From Arthrobacter sp. KBS0703 (GTDB taxonomy: Bacteria; Actinomycetota; Actinomycetes; Actinomycetales; Micrococcaceae), in contig NZ_MVDG02000003.1 of assembly GCF_002008315.2 (NCBI RefSeq), forward strand, positions 1 to 7,246: DNA of 7,246 nt. Direction: 5' to 3'. Positions within the stretch are counted from its first letter, which is position 1. The number at the start of each line of letters is the position of its first letter. The notes under the pieces are model-generated. The model did no database searches and was not told the DNA's origin. It saw only the letters and a program-made list of their open reading frames with translations. A program made the translations under genes and the position numbers. Positions 4,616-7,246 of this stretch are shown one piece after another.

Positions 4616-6041
4616 GGCTGAGGAGGCCGGTGGGGGCCTTCGTGGCGCGGAGCCGGGCCCGCTGTGGCTGGGGGCCGGTGTTTTGCGTGGTGATGCCGCC
4701 CGTCGGCCCGGTAAGCGGGGCCGCGTTCTCGCCCGTCATTTCAAACGGCGTGATCCACCGGTTGAAGACCGAACCGTCGGCATTGCGGTCCTCGTAGTAG
4801 ATATCCACCGGGGTCTTGACGTCCGTGGTTTCGGATTCGAGGAAGATCCTGTCCTGGGTCTCCTGCGCCACGCCGTTGGGTGCCGTCGCAAGGGGGTCCG
4901 CGGTGCCCACGCCGAACTCGCCGATCGCCAGGTAGCTGGGCTGCGTGCCGGGCTGGGTGTAGATGCCGAGGTTGGCCTCAACCGTGTGGGCCGAGATGTA
5001 GTCCGGCGACCCGTGAATGAGCGTTCCGGAGTAGTCCACCACGTCACCGATTTCGAAGGGCGCCTGCTGGTTGGCGTCCGGGGCGGTGGCGCTGATTCCC
5101 GGCACCGGCATCACATACTGCGAGCAGTACTTCTGGCCGGCCGCCGGGGCGCTGAGCTCTCCGCTGGCCGGCGGCACAACACCGGCCACGCTGAAGTTGC
5201 GGCAGGCAGGTACGGTGACCGTGGTGGCCGACGGTGCCAGCGGGCGGTTCTTCTGCGGGCACAGGGGGTCATCCTTGACGGACGGATCCGTGCGCGGGAT
5301 GCACATGGGGTAGCCCGTGGCGGCGTGGATGGTGGGGTTGTCCTGGTCAACGCTGAAGCGGTAATCAGGCGACTGGCCGTTGCTGAACCGGCCGGTATCG
5401 GCGCCGGTGCTGTCGTGCAGGCCGGCGATCTTGGGGTCGTTCAGCTGGACGGTCACGGTTCCGCCCGCGGCGTCAGCCACCTTCAGGGCGCCGTTGGCGT
5501 AGTCGATCCCGGTGATTTCACCGCGGCCTGTATTGGCCGACTGCTGGGAGACAAAAGCCAGGCCGGCTATGTGGCGTGATCCCACGATGTTGCCGACGGC
5601 CCGCAGTTCCAGGCCGTCGACGCCGAGCGGAGCCGTGCCGCCGGTTCCATGGACGAAGTCCGCCCAGGTCAGCGTGTTGGCCGGCATCTGGACCACCAGG
5701 TTGCACGGGATGGTGATGAGGATGCCGTTGATGGTAACGGTGCCGCCGTAGTACTCGGGATCCGTCACGCCGGGACACGACGTGTTGTCGGTGTTGACGG
5801 TGGCGTTGCTGGCAAAGCCGGTGTCATCGAAGCCGCGGGCTGATGCTGCGGAGGCCGGTGTGGCCAGGGTGGGCACCACCCAGGGGGAAACGATTCCCTT
5901 CGGCGGTTTGGCCGTGCCGCCCTTGGCCAGGGCGGAACCCGTTCCGCCGGCCGCGATCAGCGCTGCGGCGGCGGCAAGGATGGTGATCTTACGAAGGGTT
6001 CGTGGACTTACTGTTCGTGGACTAACTGGAAGGTTCCTCAT
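4616..6041 (-). CDS. Artefactual copy of the secreted-protein gene, truncated at residue 475
   Basis: Identical to 964-2389, with the same start (6041), signal peptide and first six cysteines. After residue 475 (TGLLS) the true sequence QPDRT is replaced by adapter-coded residues PVSYTHLDVYKRQ and the frame stops at 4566. The last 97 residues and the following lipoprotein gene are missing. It is not a paralogue or a pseudogene; annotate only the copy at 671-2389. Confidence 0.93.
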
Positions 6042-6382
6042 GGCTGTTCCTCTCGGAGATGCCGGTATCCGTATGCAGGACTGGGAAGCAGAGGGAGTTA
6101 ACTCCAGAATCTCTGCGCTCAGGTGGGTGGGTGACTTGCGTTAAGCGTGCGAGGCTTATGTGTCTTTGCCGGGGCCGCAAAGGCTTCCAAATGGTTGCTG
6201 CTGCCAACTATCGGGAGTGCCCCTTGGAAAAACCCTGCAGACTTCCGGCGGCCGCCCCGCAGGTGGTGACCACCCCAAACTGAGCTCCCCCAAGGTGTTC
6301 ACAAGTGGCCGGGCTCAACTGTGGCCGGCCTTGGCCCGGGCGGACCTGGCCCAATCGTCAAAGGCGACCCGCCCTGGCTGCG
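6042..6382. other. Artefactual copy of the intergenic region
   Basis: Identical to 2390-2730. It contains the same ribosome binding site (6048-6053), 12-bp palindrome (6094-6105) and CTTTGC/GCAAAG hairpin (6164-6182). Nothing new is present. Confidence 0.9.
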
Positions 6383-7006
6383 CTAGCCCTCCTGATCGAC
6401 GGCGGACATATCGCCGACGCCGGGCGTGCCGTCGGCGAGCGCGTAGCGCTGCAGCACCGCACCTTTAGGTGAGGCGACCACCGGCTCGATGAGTGTGAGG
6501 TTCGTCGGAACCACCCCGTTGGCGAAGACCTTCTTTCCGCCGCCGAGGAGGATCGGATACACCCAGAGCGTGAGCCGGTCGAAGAGCTTCTCGGCGAACA
6601 GGGTCTGCACGAAGTCGAGGCTGCCGATGACGTGGATGTCCTCGTGCCTTTCGCGCAGGTCGCGCACGGCGGCGGCGACATCAGGACCGAGCAGCGTGGA
6701 GTTGGCCCAGTCGAGGGTGGGCGCCTGGCGCGAGGCCACGTACTTGGGAAGGCGGTTGAACAGCCGCGCGATGCTCCCCTCCGCATGCGGCCAGTACGAG
6801 GCAAAAATGTCGTACGTCCGGCGCCCAAGCATCAGCGCGTCCATCCCCACCATTCCTGCGTCGATCTGCTCGCCGACGACCTCGTCGATGAGAGGCGCCT
6901 GCCAGCCACCAAACGCGAAGCCGCCCTCAGCGTCCTCCTCCGGCCCGCCGGGCGCCTGCGCGACGCCGTCGAGCGTGGTGAACAGGTCGATATGGATGAG
7001 TCCCAC
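6383..7006 (-). CDS. Artefactual copy of the dihydrofolate reductase family gene
   Basis: Complete and identical to 2731-3354, with the same GTG start at 7006 and AAGGAG site at 7013-7018. It encodes the same 207-residue protein with GRRTYD and PILLGGGKKVF. It should not be counted as a second gene. Confidence 0.93.
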   Translation of the reverse strand: MGLIHIDLFTTLDGVAQAPGGPEEDAEGGFAFGGWQAPLIDEVVGEQIDAGMVGMDALMLGRRTYDIFASYWPHAEGSIARLFNRLPKYVASRQAPTLDWANSTLLGPDVAAAVRDLRERHEDIHVIGSLDFVQTLFAEKLFDRLTLWVYPILLGGGKKVFANGVVPTNLTLIEPVVASPKGAVLQRYALADGTPGVGDMSAVDQEG

Positions 7007-7138
7007 GCCGTGCTCCTTGTCTGCTACCCGTCGTCGCCCGGCGGGATCACTTCGAGGCTGACACACGATCCCCCTGGGAAGCAACGGGTATCAACGGCTC
7101 ACGCACGAGCCACTGCGCCGAAGGTTGGGAGACAAGCC

Positions 7139-7246
7139 CTAGAGCCGGTCGAGCAGCTCGGCGCGCTTCTTGACCGCGCTGACAAAGTCCGCCAGGGACT
7201 GGTTGGCGAAGCGCAGTGTGTGGCCGCCCAGCAGGTGCAGGAGCCC
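7139..7246 (-). CDS. Artefactual copy of the SRPBCC gene, C-terminal part at window end
   Basis: Identical to 3487-3594, covering the C-terminal 35 codons and the stop. The gene continues across the window ends into 318-1, where the remaining 106 codons lie, with the frame intact. Joined, the two pieces give the same 141-residue protein. Confidence 0.92.
   Translation of the reverse strand, partial: GLLHLLGGHTLRFANQSLADFVSAVKKRAELLDRL

Larger units (their letters stand above)
4616..7246. repeat. Artefactual second copy of the 3085-bp segment (first 2631 bp)
   Basis: Identical to 964-3594. The copy runs off the window end at 7246 and continues without a missing or extra base at position 1 (equivalent to 3595), which shows that the window is a linearised circle. 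It is bounded on the left by the adapter at 4578-4615. Confidence 0.95.

Noticed and set aside
4599..5579. 326-residue plus-strand frame
   Set aside because: It is the same antisense shadow as the frame at 476-1927, again opened by the adapter ATG.
1..7246. Small circular plasmid or phage genome
   Set aside because: There is no replication, mobilisation, partition or phage gene. The circularity is fully explained by two mate-pair circles whose lengths sum exactly to 7246.
1..7246. CRISPR array, tRNA, rRNA or insertion sequence
   Set aside because: No regularly spaced repeats, no tRNA-like cloverleaf, no rRNA signature and no transposase were seen on either strand.

Overview
The window is GC-rich DNA that looks like a high-GC actinobacterium of the Arthrobacter/Pseudarthrobacter type. 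That is inference from composition, gene style and small-gene layout; no marker gene is present. Only about 4.1 kb (493-4577) is independent genomic sequence. The rest is a second copy of its interior, produced by library construction and assembly rather than by biology.

Two 38-bp perfect palindromes, at 455-492 and 4578-4615, each consist of two 19-bp Tn5 mosaic ends placed tip to tip. This is the circularisation junction adapter of Nextera mate-pair libraries. The stretch 964-4048 (3085 bp) recurs as 4616-7246 continued by 1-454: base 7246 corresponds to 3594 and base 1 to 3595, so the window is a circle cut at an arbitrary point. The arithmetic is exact. Genomic fragment 964-4577 plus one adapter is 3652 bp, fragment 493-4048 plus one adapter is 3594 bp, and 3652 + 3594 = 7246. 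The window is therefore best read as two overlapping mate-pair circles of about 3.6 kb fused by the assembler into one false circular 'element'. It is not a plasmid, phage or transposon.

The real locus carries genes only on the minus strand. From upstream (right) to downstream (left) they are: the last 22 codons of a protein with a hydrophobic C-terminus and basic tail (4507-4577); a strong hairpin, probably its terminator (4388-4429); an 85-residue protein with a good ribosome binding site (4001-4258); a SRPBCC/polyketide-cyclase-like protein (3487-3912), possibly read from a leaderless transcript; a RibD-C/dihydrofolate-reductase-like protein with a GTG start (2731-3354); a 340-bp intergenic region with a perfect 12-bp palindrome; a 572-residue exported protein of unknown function with eight cysteines (671-2389); and, 32 bp further on, the start of a lipoprotein with a clear lipobox (493-638, cut by the adapter).

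The last two genes probably form a cell-surface operon. The SRPBCC and reductase-like genes are ordinary small actinobacterial genes with no visible shared pathway. I found no novel mobile or defence system. The most valuable result is that the apparent circular element, its 3-kb duplication and several of its open reading frames are artefacts.
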